DNA of 64,000 bases from Pedobacter cryotolerans. GTDB taxonomy: Bacteria > Bacteroidota > Bacteroidia > Sphingobacteriales > Sphingobacteriaceae. Under the pieces are notes generated by a model. That model worked only from the letters and a program-made list of their open reading frames with translations. It was not told where the DNA came from and did no database searches. Positions 47,011-56,975 of the stretch are shown here, piece after piece. The translations under genes were made by a program, and so were the position numbers. Position 1 is the stretch's first letter, and each line of letters begins with the position of its first letter. Location: assembly GCF_005116475.1 (NCBI RefSeq), contig NZ_SWBO01000009.1:177-64176 (forward strand), written 5' to 3'.

Positions 47011-47574
47011 ATGAGACACGGTAAAAAAAACAACCATTTAGGTAGAACAACTTCGCACAGAAAAGCGATGTTAGCTAACATGGCTTCTTCATTAATTAAG
47101 CACAAGAGAATTTCAACTACATTAGCTAAAGCGAAAGTTTTACGTGGATATGTTGAGCCTTTAATTACAAAATCTAAGACTGATACTACACACTCTCGTC
47201 GTATCGTTTTCTCTTACTTACAAGATAAAGAAGTTGTAACTGAGTTGTTCCGCGATGTTGCAGCAAAAGTTGCTAACCGTCCAGGTGGTTATACTCGTAT
47301 CATCAAATTAAACAATCGTTTAGGTGATAATGCAGAGATGGCTTTAATTGAATTAGTTGATTACAACGAAGTTTACGGTAAAGATACAGCTGCAGAAGAA
47401 AAGAAAACTACTCGTAGAGGTAGAAGCAAAACTAAAAAAGCTGATGCTCCTGCTGATAAAGCACCAAAAGCTGAAGCTGCTGTAGTTGAAGAAACAGAAG
47501 TTGTAGAAGAAACTCCTGCAACTGAAGAAGCTAAACCAGAAGCTAGCGCTGAAGAAGAAGCTCCAAAAGCATAA
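47011..47574 (+). CDS. rplQ: 50S ribosomal protein L17 with acidic C-terminal extension
   Basis: 187 residues. Residues 1-120 are standard L17 ([57 protein letters not shown]). The last ~60 residues, rich in Ala, Glu, Lys and Pro, are a disordered tail common in Bacteroidetes. Last gene of the ribosomal cluster. Confidence 0.97.
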   Translation: MRHGKKNNHLGRTTSHRKAMLANMASSLIKHKRISTTLAKAKVLRGYVEPLITKSKTDTTHSRRIVFSYLQDKEVVTELFRDVAAKVANRPGGYTRIIKLNNRLGDNAEMALIELVDYNEVYGKDTAAEEKKTTRRGRSKTKKADAPADKAPKAEAAVVEETEVVEETPATEEAKPEASAEEEAPKA

Positions 47575-47583
47575 ATCCCTAAA

Positions 47584-47647
47584 TCTCCGCCGAGGCGGAG
47601 ACTTAAATAAAAAACCGCTAAGATTTATTTCTTAGCGGTTTTTTTTT
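47584..47647. terminator. Terminator at the end of the ribosomal cluster
   Basis: A small GC-rich hairpin (TCTCCGC..GCGGAGA, 47584-47601) precedes a strong one: AAAACCGCTAAG with CTTAGCGGTTTT (47611-47622, 47631-47642), then a T run. It is symmetrical enough to serve the convergent gene at 47675 as well. Confidence 0.93.
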
Positions 47648-47674
47648 GAAAGCATTTTAAATTTGCAGGTGTAA

Positions 47675-48301
47675 TTAAACCTTCACATTTTCCAATCCAT
47701 ACTGTTTCAATACATCAGCTGGTACACCATCCCATTGGTTGGGTGTGTTGCCAACATAGCCGATATCTTTAACACCTATTTCTGTAGTATAAAACCCAGA
47801 TGCGGTTAAATCTCTCATCCTATTGAAAAATGCAACGCCTGCAGACATTTCTGGCTTTGCTTTGATAGGATAAGCAATTTCATCAATAATGCTGATTTGC
47901 TGTTGAGCAGATGCTTCGACAAAAGGCTTTTCAAATTGGTTGAAACATTGAATATCCAACCATTTTAAACCACCACGTAATGGAGTTTGATGATAGGGCA
48001 TATCTTTTACAATAAATTCGATAAACTCTGGTACTTTAGCGTCGGTAGCACTACCAGAAACGTTATCCCTTGGGATGATGATATCTACCAAAACGGTTAT
48101 TGTTGCCATTTCGTGTTTGGTAAAAAAAGTCTCACTTTTCAGTTTTTCATCTCTTTCTACTTCCCATTTTTCTCTACCAGCCTGTGGCTCTAAAACAGTT
48201 GATGACGTTTCTTTTTTAACATCAGAATTGCAAGCTCCAACCAGTACCGTTGTACTTAATGCGGTTAAGCCTAAAGCTTTTAATGAATCTCTTCTATTCA
48301 T
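47675..48301 (-). CDS. Gluconate 2-dehydrogenase subunit 3 family protein
   Basis: 208 residues. The N-terminus MNRRDSLKALGLTALS resembles a Tat signal (RRDSLK), followed by a lipobox-like VGAC. The rest has the family pattern FFTKHEMATITVLVDIIIPR, EFIEFIVKDMPYHQTPLRGG and TASGFYTTEIGVKDIGYVGN. In three-subunit GMC dehydrogenases this small subunit helps export the flavoprotein and attach it to the electron-transfer chain. It follows the GMC gene by 2 bp. Confidence 0.9.
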   Translation of the reverse strand: MNRRDSLKALGLTALSTTVLVGACNSDVKKETSSTVLEPQAGREKWEVERDEKLKSETFFTKHEMATITVLVDIIIPRDNVSGSATDAKVPEFIEFIVKDMPYHQTPLRGGLKWLDIQCFNQFEKPFVEASAQQQISIIDEIAYPIKAKPEMSAGVAFFNRMRDLTASGFYTTEIGVKDIGYVGNTPNQWDGVPADVLKQYGLENVKV

Positions 48302-48303
48302 GA

Positions 48304-50040
48304 TTATAAGTTTTGTCTTTTCTTTTCAGCTAAAATATATTCTGCAGTACGCATAGATAAAGCTAAAATTGTCCATGTTGCATTTTTATCACCTTGTTGT
48401 ACAAATGGGCCAGCATCAACTACAAATAAGTTTTTACAGTCGTGTGCTTGACAATATTTGTTTAACGCTGATTTTTTCGGATCATCGCCCATACGAATGG
48501 TGCCAACCTCGTGTATGATTTTTCCTGGAGCTTCAAGACCATAATTTGTTTCGGGACCATGAATTTTAGAAGTAACTACACCATCCATTTCTTTCATGAT
48601 AGAAAGAAAGGTTTCTTGCATGTGTTTAGCTTGTAGAATTTCTTCTTTAGCCCATTTGTAGTGAAACGTTAAAACCGGAATACCAAATTTATCTACTACG
48701 CTAGGATCAATTTCACAATAGTTATCTTCTCTTGCAATTGCTGTTCCACGGCCAGCCATACCAACACTAGTTCCATAAAAGCGTCGATAATCTTCTTTTA
48801 AGGCAGCACCATAACCACCTGCTTCTTTCATTTTTCCACTTTTATCTGGAACCATGCCATTCATTGATGCAACGCCACCACCAAAACCATAAGAAGGCAT
48901 ACCCATTCCTCCGCCATATTCAATGTGATAGCCACGTGGGAAATCTAATTTTTTATTATCGAGCCACCATGGAGAATAGATATGAATACTACCAAGTCCA
49001 TCTTCGTTATATCTTTTTCTATCCATTAATTGAGGAAGAAAACCATATACACCTGCACCAGTAGAATCGTGTAAATATTTACCAACAACACCGCTATTAT
49101 TTGCCAGTCCATTGGGATGTTGAGATGATTTTGAGTTCAATAAAATTCTGGCTGATTCGCAAGCGCTTGCTCCTAAAATTACCAATTTTCCAGTAACCTG
49201 ATATTCCTGTAAATCTATTCTATTTACATATGAAACGCCTTTTGCAGTCCCGTCTTTGTCGGTTATTACTTCCCTAACCATCGCGTCAGTTATTACGGTT
49301 AAATTACCAGTGGTTTGTGCAGGCATCACTAAACAAGATGAAGCAGAAAAATCTCCATAAACTTTACAACCTCTACCACATTGGCCGCAGTAAAAACAAG
49401 GTGCACGGTCGTTATTGCCTTTAATTGATTCTGTCATTACCGCACCGCGACCAGTTATCACTTTAACACCAGCTTTTTCTGCACCTTTTTTAATAAAAAG
49501 TTCATTTAAGCGAGGTTTGGGTGGTTTCATAAATATGCCATCTGGCTCATTCTTTAGTCCTTCTACTGTGCCATATATCCCAATCATACGATCTACTTTA
49601 TCATAAAAAGGTTTAACATCATCATAAGTAATTGGCCAATCTTCTGTTAAACCATCTGTTGGCTTAAAATCTTCAGGGCCCATTCTTAATGAAATTCTGC
49701 CCCAATGATTTGTTCTTCCACCCAACATACGCGACCTAAACCAATCGAATTCAGTTTTATCTTTTTTGGTATATGGCTCGCCATCTAATTGCCAGCCGCC
49801 GTAAGAAGCATCAAAATCTCCGAATGGTCTGGTTGTACCAGCGCCACGACGTGGTGACTCCCATGGCCACTTCATTTGATGTGAATCTATTCTGGGGTCA
49901 AAATTTTGTCCTGCCTCAAGCATTAAAACTTTTTGTCCGGCATGTGCCAAAACGTAGGCTGCCATTCCGCCGCCAGCACCAGAGCCAACAATGATGGCAT
50001 CATAAACTATAGAAGATTTTTTTATCTGAAAATCGCTCAT
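48304..50040 (-). CDS. GMC family oxidoreductase (FAD dehydrogenase)
   Basis: 578 residues. FAD-binding start YDAIIVGSGAGGGMAAYVLA (about 14-33) and EAG; RMLGGRTNHWGRISLRM; C-terminal GMC half with HEVGTIRMGDDPKKS, NLFVVDAGPFV and NATWTILALSMRTAEYI. A Cys cluster CxxCxxCxxxC (CFYCGQCGRGC, about residue 213-223) could hold an Fe-S centre. It probably oxidises a sugar, polyol or sugar acid; substrate unknown. It has no signal of its own and may be carried out of the cytoplasm by the adjacent Tat-like small subunit. Confidence 0.92.
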   Translation of the reverse strand: MSDFQIKKSSIVYDAIIVGSGAGGGMAAYVLAHAGQKVLMLEAGQNFDPRIDSHQMKWPWESPRRGAGTTRPFGDFDASYGGWQLDGEPYTKKDKTEFDWFRSRMLGGRTNHWGRISLRMGPEDFKPTDGLTEDWPITYDDVKPFYDKVDRMIGIYGTVEGLKNEPDGIFMKPPKPRLNELFIKKGAEKAGVKVITGRGAVMTESIKGNNDRAPCFYCGQCGRGCKVYGDFSASSCLVMPAQTTGNLTVITDAMVREVITDKDGTAKGVSYVNRIDLQEYQVTGKLVILGASACESARILLNSKSSQHPNGLANNSGVVGKYLHDSTGAGVYGFLPQLMDRKRYNEDGLGSIHIYSPWWLDNKKLDFPRGYHIEYGGGMGMPSYGFGGGVASMNGMVPDKSGKMKEAGGYGAALKEDYRRFYGTSVGMAGRGTAIAREDNYCEIDPSVVDKFGIPVLTFHYKWAKEEILQAKHMQETFLSIMKEMDGVVTSKIHGPETNYGLEAPGKIIHEVGTIRMGDDPKKSALNKYCQAHDCKNLFVVDAGPFVQQGDKNATWTILALSMRTAEYILAEKKRQNL

Positions 50041-50157
50041 TATAAATGGTTAGATATTTAACGATATCCTAAATTAAAGTTTAATTTTGTGAAAGTGAAA
50101 CTTAAAGGAGCTATTTTTTTATTGTATCCTAATTGTTAACTAAATCGATTTAGATAT

Positions 50158-51360
50158 ATGATAAACGCAGAATTTATTAGTGAATTTAATAGTGTTTTAA
50201 GTACGAGTATTAAGGCTTCTACAATGGTTAAATTATCATTAGGAAACTATAATGGCAACGAAAAAGAACTTAAAAATATTTATATCAAAAAGGTAAAAAT
50301 TAAAAGAGCTGATATGCTTTCTTTTAATTACCGTTATAAAACGAGAGACATTTTTAAAAATTTTGGAATTGATGATGGTTTAAAATTGGTAAAAAATTTA
50401 TTAAGTAATGATTTTAGGATTGGAACTTTATTTACAGTAGATGAAGAGGTAATCATTGAGCACGACAAAAAAGGTGCTATTAAATTAAGAAAAAGAGCAC
50501 TTGGTAAAAAACTAGAGGTAAGTATTGCTCATGATAAAGAGAAGAAACGAATTATAAAACCAAGTAATAACCCTTATTTGCATGCGCTAAAAATTACTGA
50601 TGCAGAGGGAAATGTGTTTAAGAACGCACAAGATAAATACAAGCAGATTAACCAATATATTGAAATTTTAAGCTCTTTAATTAAGGAATTGCCAGAGGGA
50701 ACCATAAAGAATGTGGTAGATATGGGCTCTGGTAAGGGTTATTTAACTTTTGCTTTGTACGATTATTTACATCAACAATTAAACTTGAAAGCTAAGGTAA
50801 CGGGAGTAGAGTTTAGAGAAGATTTAGTGAATTTGTGTAATGATATTGCTAAACAAGCTGACTTTAAACAATTGCATTTTGTTGAAGGAACAATTGAAGA
50901 TTATAACGTAAAGGAAATTAATTTGTTAATTGCTTTACATGCTTGCGATACCGCTACAGATGATGCAATTTTTAAAGGGATAAAAGCTGGTGCCGAATTA
51001 ATTGTTGTTGCACCATGCTGCCATAAACAAATTAGAAGAGAAATAGAAAAGCATAAAGTTAAAAACGATGTTTCCTTTTTAACTAAATATGGCATTTTCT
51101 TAGAGCGCCAAGCAGAAATGGTTACTGATGGAATTAGAGCTTTGATTTTAGAATACTACGGATACAAAACTAAGGTGTTTGAATTTATTTCTGATGCACA
51201 TACACCGAAGAATGTTTTGGTGGTGGGTGTAAAACCCCTAAATCCCCTAAAGGGGACTTCTGAGACGAGGCGTAAGGAAGAGATTTTGCAAAAAATTAAA
51301 GAAACTAAAGCTTATTTTGGAATTGATTACCATCATTTAGAGCGATTGTTGGATTTATGA
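50158..51360 (+). CDS. Class I SAM-dependent methyltransferase (METTL25-like)
   Basis: 400 residues. The first ~150 residues are a Lys-rich helical domain (KIKRADMLSFNYRYKT). The SAM site is VVDMGSGKGYLTFALYDYL (about 181-199) with VTGVEFREDLVNLC, then LLIALHACDTATDDAI and VVAPCCHKQ, a His/Cys pattern typical of this subgroup. Possible RNA or protein substrate; unknown. Near codon 360 the DNA contains CCCCTAAATCCCCTAAAGGGG, a repeat normally found between genes, read in frame as PLNPLKGTSETRRK. It is divergent from the GMC operon. Confidence 0.85.
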   Translation: MINAEFISEFNSVLSTSIKASTMVKLSLGNYNGNEKELKNIYIKKVKIKRADMLSFNYRYKTRDIFKNFGIDDGLKLVKNLLSNDFRIGTLFTVDEEVIIEHDKKGAIKLRKRALGKKLEVSIAHDKEKKRIIKPSNNPYLHALKITDAEGNVFKNAQDKYKQINQYIEILSSLIKELPEGTIKNVVDMGSGKGYLTFALYDYLHQQLNLKAKVTGVEFREDLVNLCNDIAKQADFKQLHFVEGTIEDYNVKEINLLIALHACDTATDDAIFKGIKAGAELIVVAPCCHKQIRREIEKHKVKNDVSFLTKYGIFLERQAEMVTDGIRALILEYYGYKTKVFEFISDAHTPKNVLVVGVKPLNPLKGTSETRRKEEILQKIKETKAYFGIDYHHLERLLDL

Positions 51361-51828
51361 TTTGGCTAAAGCCAATATACTTTTCCATAATTCCATTGGC
51401 TGAATCCAACGGCAATGAGTTAAAAGATTTTGCATATTACTTACCGACGGTTTCATGAAATTTGCCATAGGCTTTTAGCCACATTTTTACCTATTAGCAA
51501 AGGCTTTTGTTATTTAAACCTGATGGTAACGAAAATACTTTTTGGTGTCGTCATTTCGAAGAAGGAACGACTGAGAAATCTGTAAGTAGGGAAGCATAGG
51601 ATAAAGATTTCTCACATGCGTTCGAAAGGACGGTTGAAAGGTCGACAAAAAGATTGTAGTGCACAGCAGGGCTGAAATTGCTAAGAATTACTGACATTCG
51701 TTTTCTAAAACGCCTTTAAACTTTTTTCCTTCTGCCTTTTATCCATTTTCTGCCAACGTGTCAGCCAAATATTGCCTTAATTATTACATTTTAACAGACA
51801 TTTCTGTGTTATTTCTGCCAAAACTCAA
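51361..51828. other. Repeat-bearing spacer before dnaK
   Basis: No gene seen. TTGGCTAAAGCCAA (51362-51375) is a perfect hairpin. At 51549-51632 a palindromic repeat CGTCATTTCGAA..GAGAAATCT / AGATTTCTC..TTCGAAAGGACG is of the type common in Sphingobacteria. ATTACTGACATTCGTTTTCT at 51687-51706 matches the end of the 185-bp repeats near 25500 and 25780. Confidence 0.65.
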
Positions 51829-51845
51829 TTGGCACATTGCTTGTT
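51829..51845 (+). promoter_or_regulatory. Sigma-54-like promoter of dnaK
   Basis: TTGGCAC (51829-51835), 5 bp, TTGT (51841-51844): GG, 10 nt, GT, close to the RpoN consensus. No TAnnTTTG element is seen nearby. It lies 46 bp before the ATG. The GGGGA/TCTCCCCA pair found at the other two such promoters is absent. Confidence 0.5.
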
Positions 51846-51890
51846 ATTATGCTTGTAAACATTAAAAATTTACAAGAAATAAAAAATAAA

Positions 51891-53792
51891 ATGGGAAAAA
51901 TAATTGGTATAGACTTAGGAACAACAAACTCTTGCGTTTCTGTAATGGAAGGTAACGAACCTGTAGTTATAGCCAACAGTGAGGGTAAGCGTACAACGCC
52001 ATCTATTGTTGCTTTTGCAGAAAACGGCGAGCGTAAAGTAGGAGAACCTGCTAAACGTCAGGCGATAACGAACCCTACAAAAACAATTTATTCTATTAAA
52101 CGCTTTATGGGTTCTAGCTTTGCTGAGGTTTCGAAAGAAGTTGGTAGAGTACCTTATAAAGTAGTTAAAGGTGATAATAACACGCCACGTGTTGAGATTG
52201 ATGATCGTAAATATACTCCACAAGAGATATCGGCGATGATTTTGCAGAAAATGAAAAAAACTGCTGAAGATTTCTTAGGTCAAGAAGTTACGGAAGCGGT
52301 TATCACTGTACCTGCATATTTTAACGATGCACAACGCCAAGCAACTAAAGAAGCTGGTGAAATTGCTGGTTTAACTGTAAAACGTATCATTAACGAACCA
52401 ACTGCAGCTGCTTTAGCTTACGGTTTAGACAAAACAAACAAAGACATGAAAATTGTTGTGTTTGATTGTGGTGGTGGTACACATGATGTTTCTGTTTTAG
52501 AGTTAGGTGATGGAGTTTTCGAAGTAAAATCTACTGATGGTGATACACACTTAGGTGGTGATGATTTTGATCACATTATTATTGATTGGTTAACAGAAGA
52601 ATTCAAGGCTGAAAACAGCATGGATTTAGCTAAAGATCCAATGGCTTTGCAACGTTTAAAAGAAGCTGCTGAGAAAGCTAAAATTGAATTATCAAGCACT
52701 ACTTCTACAGAAATTAACTTACCATATATTACTGCTGATGCTAGCGGTCCAAAACACTTAGTGCGTACTTTAAGTCGTGCTAAATTTGAGCAATTAGCTG
52801 GCGATTTAATTAAACGTACGATTGATCCATGTAAATCTGCTTTGAAAAATGCTGGTTTAAAAGTTGGTGATATCGACGAAATTATCTTAGTAGGTGGTTC
52901 AACTCGTATTCCTGCAATTCAGGATGCTGTTAAAGCTTTCTTCGGTAAAGAGCCTTCTAAAGGTGTAAATCCTGATGAGGTTGTTGCAATTGGTGCAGCT
53001 ATTCAAGGTGGTGTTTTAACTGGTGAAGTTAAAGACGTATTGTTATTAGATGTTACTCCACTTTCTTTAGGTATCGAAACTATGGGTGGTGTAATGACAA
53101 AACTAATTGAATCTAACACTACAATTCCATCTAAAAAAGCAGAAACTTTCTCTACAGCTGCAGACAATCAGCCTTCAGTAGAAATCCATATTTTACAAGG
53201 CGAGCGTCCAATGGCTGCTCAAAACCGTACAATTGGTCGTTTCATGTTAGATGGTATTCCGCCAGCGCCACGTGGTGTACCTCAAATTGAAGTATCTTTT
53301 GATATTGATGCAAACGGTATTTTACACGTAAGTGCTAAAGATAAAGCTACTGGTAAAGAGCAAAAAATCCGTATCGAGGCATCTTCTGGTTTAACTGATG
53401 AAGAAATCAAGAAAATGAAAGAGGAAGCTGAAGCTAACGCAGAAGCTGATGCTAAACAAAAAGAAGAAGCAGATAAAATTAACGGTGCTGATGCCTTAAT
53501 ATTCTCTACTGAGAAACAATTGAAAGAGTTTGGTGATAAATTATCTGCTGATAAAAAAGCACCAATTGAAGCTGGTTTAGAGAAATTAAAAGCAGCTCAT
53601 TTAACACGTAACTTTGCAGATATTGATGCAGCTCAAGAAGAATTGCAAAATGCATGGAATGTAGCTTCTGAAGAAATGTACAAAGCTGGTGAGCAACCTC
53701 AAGGTGAAGCACCACAAGCTGATGCACAACAAGGTGGCGATACTGTTACTGATGTTGAATTTGAAGAAGTGAAAGACGAAGAGAAAAAATAA
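51891..53792 (+). CDS. dnaK: Chaperone protein DnaK (Hsp70)
   Basis: 633 residues from [20 protein letters not shown]; an upstream in-frame ATG (51837) overlaps the promoter and is rejected. ATPase domain motifs [27 protein letters not shown] (Cys and His where many DnaKs have DLGGGTFD) and [15 protein letters not shown]. Substrate domain [20 protein letters not shown], and a C-terminal acidic [15 protein letters not shown]. No dnaJ or grpE is adjacent. Confidence 0.98.
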   Translation: MGKIIGIDLGTTNSCVSVMEGNEPVVIANSEGKRTTPSIVAFAENGERKVGEPAKRQAITNPTKTIYSIKRFMGSSFAEVSKEVGRVPYKVVKGDNNTPRVEIDDRKYTPQEISAMILQKMKKTAEDFLGQEVTEAVITVPAYFNDAQRQATKEAGEIAGLTVKRIINEPTAAALAYGLDKTNKDMKIVVFDCGGGTHDVSVLELGDGVFEVKSTDGDTHLGGDDFDHIIIDWLTEEFKAENSMDLAKDPMALQRLKEAAEKAKIELSSTTSTEINLPYITADASGPKHLVRTLSRAKFEQLAGDLIKRTIDPCKSALKNAGLKVGDIDEIILVGGSTRIPAIQDAVKAFFGKEPSKGVNPDEVVAIGAAIQGGVLTGEVKDVLLLDVTPLSLGIETMGGVMTKLIESNTTIPSKKAETFSTAADNQPSVEIHILQGERPMAAQNRTIGRFMLDGIPPAPRGVPQIEVSFDIDANGILHVSAKDKATGKEQKIRIEASSGLTDEEIKKMKEEAEANAEADAKQKEEADKINGADALIFSTEKQLKEFGDKLSADKKAPIEAGLEKLKAAHLTRNFADIDAAQEELQNAWNVASEEMYKAGEQPQGEAPQADAQQGGDTVTDVEFEEVKDEEKK

Positions 53793-53840
53793 GTCAATTC
53801 TCAGTTTTCAATTGACAATTTTCAGTTGAATTATAATATA

Positions 53841-53876
53841 AAAAGCGTTGCTGATTAATTTCAGTGACGCTTTTTT
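53841..53876 (+). terminator. dnaK terminator
   Basis: AAAAGCGT (53841-53848) pairs with ACGCTTTT (53867-53874), with an inner CTGA/TCAG stem and a TTTTTT run. Confidence 0.85.
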
Positions 53877-54277
53877 AGTTTAGTAAAAACAGAGTGATTT
53901 CATTATTAACCATATAAGAAATGTAAGTTAATATATGTTACTCATAAGCCTTATATGGTTGATGTTTTTGAAAATGAATAGAAGTATTTCATGCCAAGAT
54001 CAGTTCCGCCATTCGCTACAATATTTTTTGTTTTTCGTCATTTCGAGCGCAGGGAGAACCACGAAGTGCTCAGCGAAGCTAAATCTGTAAGTTAGAAGTT
54101 CTAAAATAACAGATGCCTCAATCGTTCCTCATTTCGGCATGACTGCAACGCAAGAAACAAAAAACATTTCCGCTTTTGTCGGGTTTAAATAACCAAGCAA
54201 AATGCTTTTGGGATAGTTTTTAATGCAAACTTACCTAAATAGGAGTATTAAAATTTTTCAACTATGTTAAAAACAAA

Positions 54278-54305
54278 AAAGGTTCGAGTTATAACCCGAA
54301 CCTTT
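54278..54305 (-). terminator. Terminator of the nucleotidyltransferase gene
   Basis: AAAGGTTCG (54278-54286) with CGAACCTTT (54297-54305). On the minus strand it is followed by a T-rich stretch (complement of 54270-54280). It begins 20 bp after the stop codon. Confidence 0.85.
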
Positions 54306-54325
54306 AAATATTATTAATTTAAAAT

Positions 54326-55225
54326 TTAGTTCCAAAGTTTCTCTGGATATGCTCCATCTTTTACAAGCTGATCGATACTGGCTTGAACGAAAGGTTTATC
54401 TTCTTTATAAGTAACACCAAACCATTGGTTAGCAGTTGGAACAACCTTAAAAGTTGCACTGTTTGTTTTTACTAAATTCTCACCAATTAATGGAATAAAA
54501 AATTCAGCTTTTGGTTTATCTTTATTAGCCATTGCAAATTCTTTAAATAACTCTTCCGTAATTTTAAAAACTGCTGGTGTAAAGCCCCAAAAATTCATTG
54601 AAACTGGTGTTTCGAAATCTAAAGGGTATTTTTTATCATCTTCTTCAAAAACGATAGCCTCACCATCTTTGTAAACTTTAGTACGCTCTATAATTTCACT
54701 CAAATTACCAGCTTCATCAACTTTACAAACGCCACGAGAAACAGCGCCAAAATCAGATAAAGTTTTACCTATTTGATAGCCAATTATAGAGAAATTACTA
54801 TCATTTGCTTCATCATTTAAAAAGTCGACCATTTTTTTAAAAGCATCGTAACCGTAAAAATCATCAGCATTGATTACGCAAAACGGTTCTTTTACTACTG
54901 TTCTTCCAGATAAAATTGCATGAGCTGTTCCCCATGGTTTTTCTCTATAGATTTCTTCTTCAATACCAAATTGTCTCAAATCAAAGTTCTGAAAAACATA
55001 ATCAACTTCAATTTTACCTTTTAATTTAGGGTCGAAAATGCTTCTAAAATTTTCTACAAATTCTTCTTTAATGATAAATACAACTTTGCCAAAGCCGGCT
55101 TTTATTGCATCATATATTGAATAATCAATTATGGTTTCGCCGTTAGGGCCAAAACCATCAATTTGTTTCATGCTTCCGTAGCGGCTTGCCATACCGGCAG
55201 CTAATATTAATAAAGTAGGTTTCAT
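54326..55225 (-). CDS. Sugar-phosphate nucleotidyltransferase (NTP_transferase fold)
   Basis: 299 residues. Signature LLILAAGMASRYGSMKQIDGF (nucleotide loop with G..SR.G..KQ), FCVINADDFYGYDAF (metal-binding Asp pair) and GTAHAILSGR. It resembles uridylyl- or thymidylyltransferases that activate sugar-1-phosphates, but the loop differs from GalU or RmlA, so the substrate is open. Single gene with its own terminator. Confidence 0.85.
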   Translation of the reverse strand: MKPTLLILAAGMASRYGSMKQIDGFGPNGETIIDYSIYDAIKAGFGKVVFIIKEEFVENFRSIFDPKLKGKIEVDYVFQNFDLRQFGIEEEIYREKPWGTAHAILSGRTVVKEPFCVINADDFYGYDAFKKMVDFLNDEANDSNFSIIGYQIGKTLSDFGAVSRGVCKVDEAGNLSEIIERTKVYKDGEAIVFEEDDKKYPLDFETPVSMNFWGFTPAVFKITEELFKEFAMANKDKPKAEFFIPLIGENLVKTNSATFKVVPTANQWFGVTYKEDKPFVQASIDQLVKDGAYPEKLWN

Positions 55226-55282
55226 ATTGCGAAATTAGTGATTTGAGGATTAACTTTTAATAGCCATTTAGTACTATATAAA

Positions 55283-56854
55283 TTAGAAGCCAAAGAAACC
55301 TCCGCTTTTTGCTCTTGGTTTTTTGCCAGTTAACATGCCGAATAAGCCACGTACAATTTCTCTTCCAATTTGTCTGGTAATTGTGGCGCCCATTACTTTT
55401 TCAACTATGCTTTTTTCACCAGGCTTAGGTTTGCTCTCTTGTTCTTCTCTTTTTTGTTCTTCAATTGCTGCTTTGGCTTCATTTTCTTCAGCCATTTTCT
55501 GATTAATTCTATCAGTTAACATTTCAAACGCACTAACAGGGTCAATTGTTTTTTGATATTTTGTAAATAACGGACTAGCCTGCATTAATTTTTCGCAATC
55601 AATGTTTGCCATTGGTCCCATAATAGCTCTTGGTGGCGTTAACATAGTAGCGGCAACTTCTGTCGGAATACCTTTTTCATTCAGCACCGTAACCAAAGCT
55701 TGACCAGTTCCTAAGGCGGTTAACATTTTATCTATTTCGTAAAAATCAGATTTTGGATAAGTGTTAACGGTTTTTTTCAATGCATCTACATCGTTTGGTG
55801 TAAAGGCTCTTAAAGCATGTTGTACTCTGTTACCTAATTGAGCCAATACCGTTTCTGGAATATCCATTGGAGATTGTGTGCAGAAAAATACACCAATTCC
55901 TTTAGAACGGATTAACCTGATGATGGTATTTACTTGTTCTAAAAATGCTTTCGGCGCATCGTTAAATAGGAGGTGAGCTTCATCAAAAAAGAACACTAAT
56001 TTTGGTTTGTCTAAATCTCCTGCTTCGGGCATTGCCTGATAAATTTCTGCCAATAAACTCAATAAAAAAGTAGAATATAAAACAGGCTGATTTTGCACAT
56101 CTGCAATATTTAAAAGAGAAATTACTCCCTTTCCGTCAATTCGGCTAAATAAATCTTCTATATCGTAAGAAGTTTCGCCAAACATGCCACCTAAACCTTG
56201 CTGCTCAATAGCTACAATTTTTCTTAACACGGTACTAGAAGTTGCCGATGAAATGGATCCATAACTACTTTTAATTTCTGCAGCTCCAGCTCCTTCTGAT
56301 AAATAACCTAATAACTTTTTTAAATCGTTTAAATCAACGATAGGCATTTTGTTATCATCAGCATATTTAAAAATAACCGCCAAAACACCAGTTTGTGTAT
56401 CGTTTAGCTCTAATATTTTAGCCAATAAAACAGGGCCGAATTCTGTTACTGTTGCCCGCATTTGCGCACCAGTTTTTCCGCTAAGCGAATACAGTTCAAT
56501 CGGAAATCCGGTAGGAGTGAAAGGTTTGTTTAATTGTTTTGCTCTATCTTCAATTTTTGGGTTTGTTGTGCCAGCTTGGTTTAAACCAGATAAATCGCCT
56601 TTAACATCTAACATAAAAACTGGTACACCAGCATCAGAAAGTTGTTCGGCTAGTAATTGTAAAGTTCTGGTTTTACCAGTACCTGTTGCACCTGCAATTA
56701 AACCATGGCGGTTCATCATGCGTAATGGTAAATTCACTTCAGCTTCTGCTAAAACCTCGCCATCTAAAATGCCAGCGCCTAAATATATCGATGCTCCAGT
56801 TGGGGCATAAGATGCTTTAATCTTTTCTGTAAATAAAGTCTTTTTATCACTCAT
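55283..56854 (-). CDS. HerA-like P-loop ATPase (DUF853 family)
   Basis: 523 residues. Walker A GATGTGKT at 55-62, Walker B LVFFFDEAHLLF (about 285-296), an Arg/Gln stretch FFCTQSPMDIPETVLAQLGN typical of the HerA/FtsK superfamily, and a charged C-terminal helix (MAEENEAKAAIEEQKREEQE). Members probably act on DNA or nucleic-acid complexes; the precise role is unknown. No nuclease partner such as NurA is adjacent, so the archaeal-type resection role is not supported. Confidence 0.9.
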   Translation of the reverse strand: MSDKKTLFTEKIKASYAPTGASIYLGAGILDGEVLAEAEVNLPLRMMNRHGLIAGATGTGKTRTLQLLAEQLSDAGVPVFMLDVKGDLSGLNQAGTTNPKIEDRAKQLNKPFTPTGFPIELYSLSGKTGAQMRATVTEFGPVLLAKILELNDTQTGVLAVIFKYADDNKMPIVDLNDLKKLLGYLSEGAGAAEIKSSYGSISSATSSTVLRKIVAIEQQGLGGMFGETSYDIEDLFSRIDGKGVISLLNIADVQNQPVLYSTFLLSLLAEIYQAMPEAGDLDKPKLVFFFDEAHLLFNDAPKAFLEQVNTIIRLIRSKGIGVFFCTQSPMDIPETVLAQLGNRVQHALRAFTPNDVDALKKTVNTYPKSDFYEIDKMLTALGTGQALVTVLNEKGIPTEVAATMLTPPRAIMGPMANIDCEKLMQASPLFTKYQKTIDPVSAFEMLTDRINQKMAEENEAKAAIEEQKREEQESKPKPGEKSIVEKVMGATITRQIGREIVRGLFGMLTGKKPRAKSGGFFGF

Positions 56855-56975
56855 TGTGTATGATGTTTTTCGGCTTTAAATTAAGAAAGATTTATGGGAT
56901 TTGAAATAGGTATTAATGCAATTAATAATCATCTACTAATGGTTTATTAGGTTGATATTTTCTCACAGTCTTGTT

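Larger units (their letters stand above)
53793..54325. other. Spacer after dnaK: terminators and palindromic repeat
   Basis: Begins with an inverted repeat (TCAGTTTTCAATTGACAATTTTCAG, read in overlapping halves) and the dnaK terminator. At 54036-54144 lies a diverged GTCATTTCGAGCG..CATTTCGGCATGAC repeat. The 3' end holds the terminator of the opposite-strand gene. No coding region is evident. Confidence 0.65.

Noticed and set aside
51837-51890. Upstream ATG start for dnaK
   Set aside because: It overlaps the sigma-54-like promoter and adds 18 residues before the universal DnaK start.
56349-56810. 153-codon plus-strand open frame opposite the HerA-like gene
   Set aside because: Lies wholly antisense to a conserved ATPase with intact Walker motifs; composition is that of a reversed coding strand.
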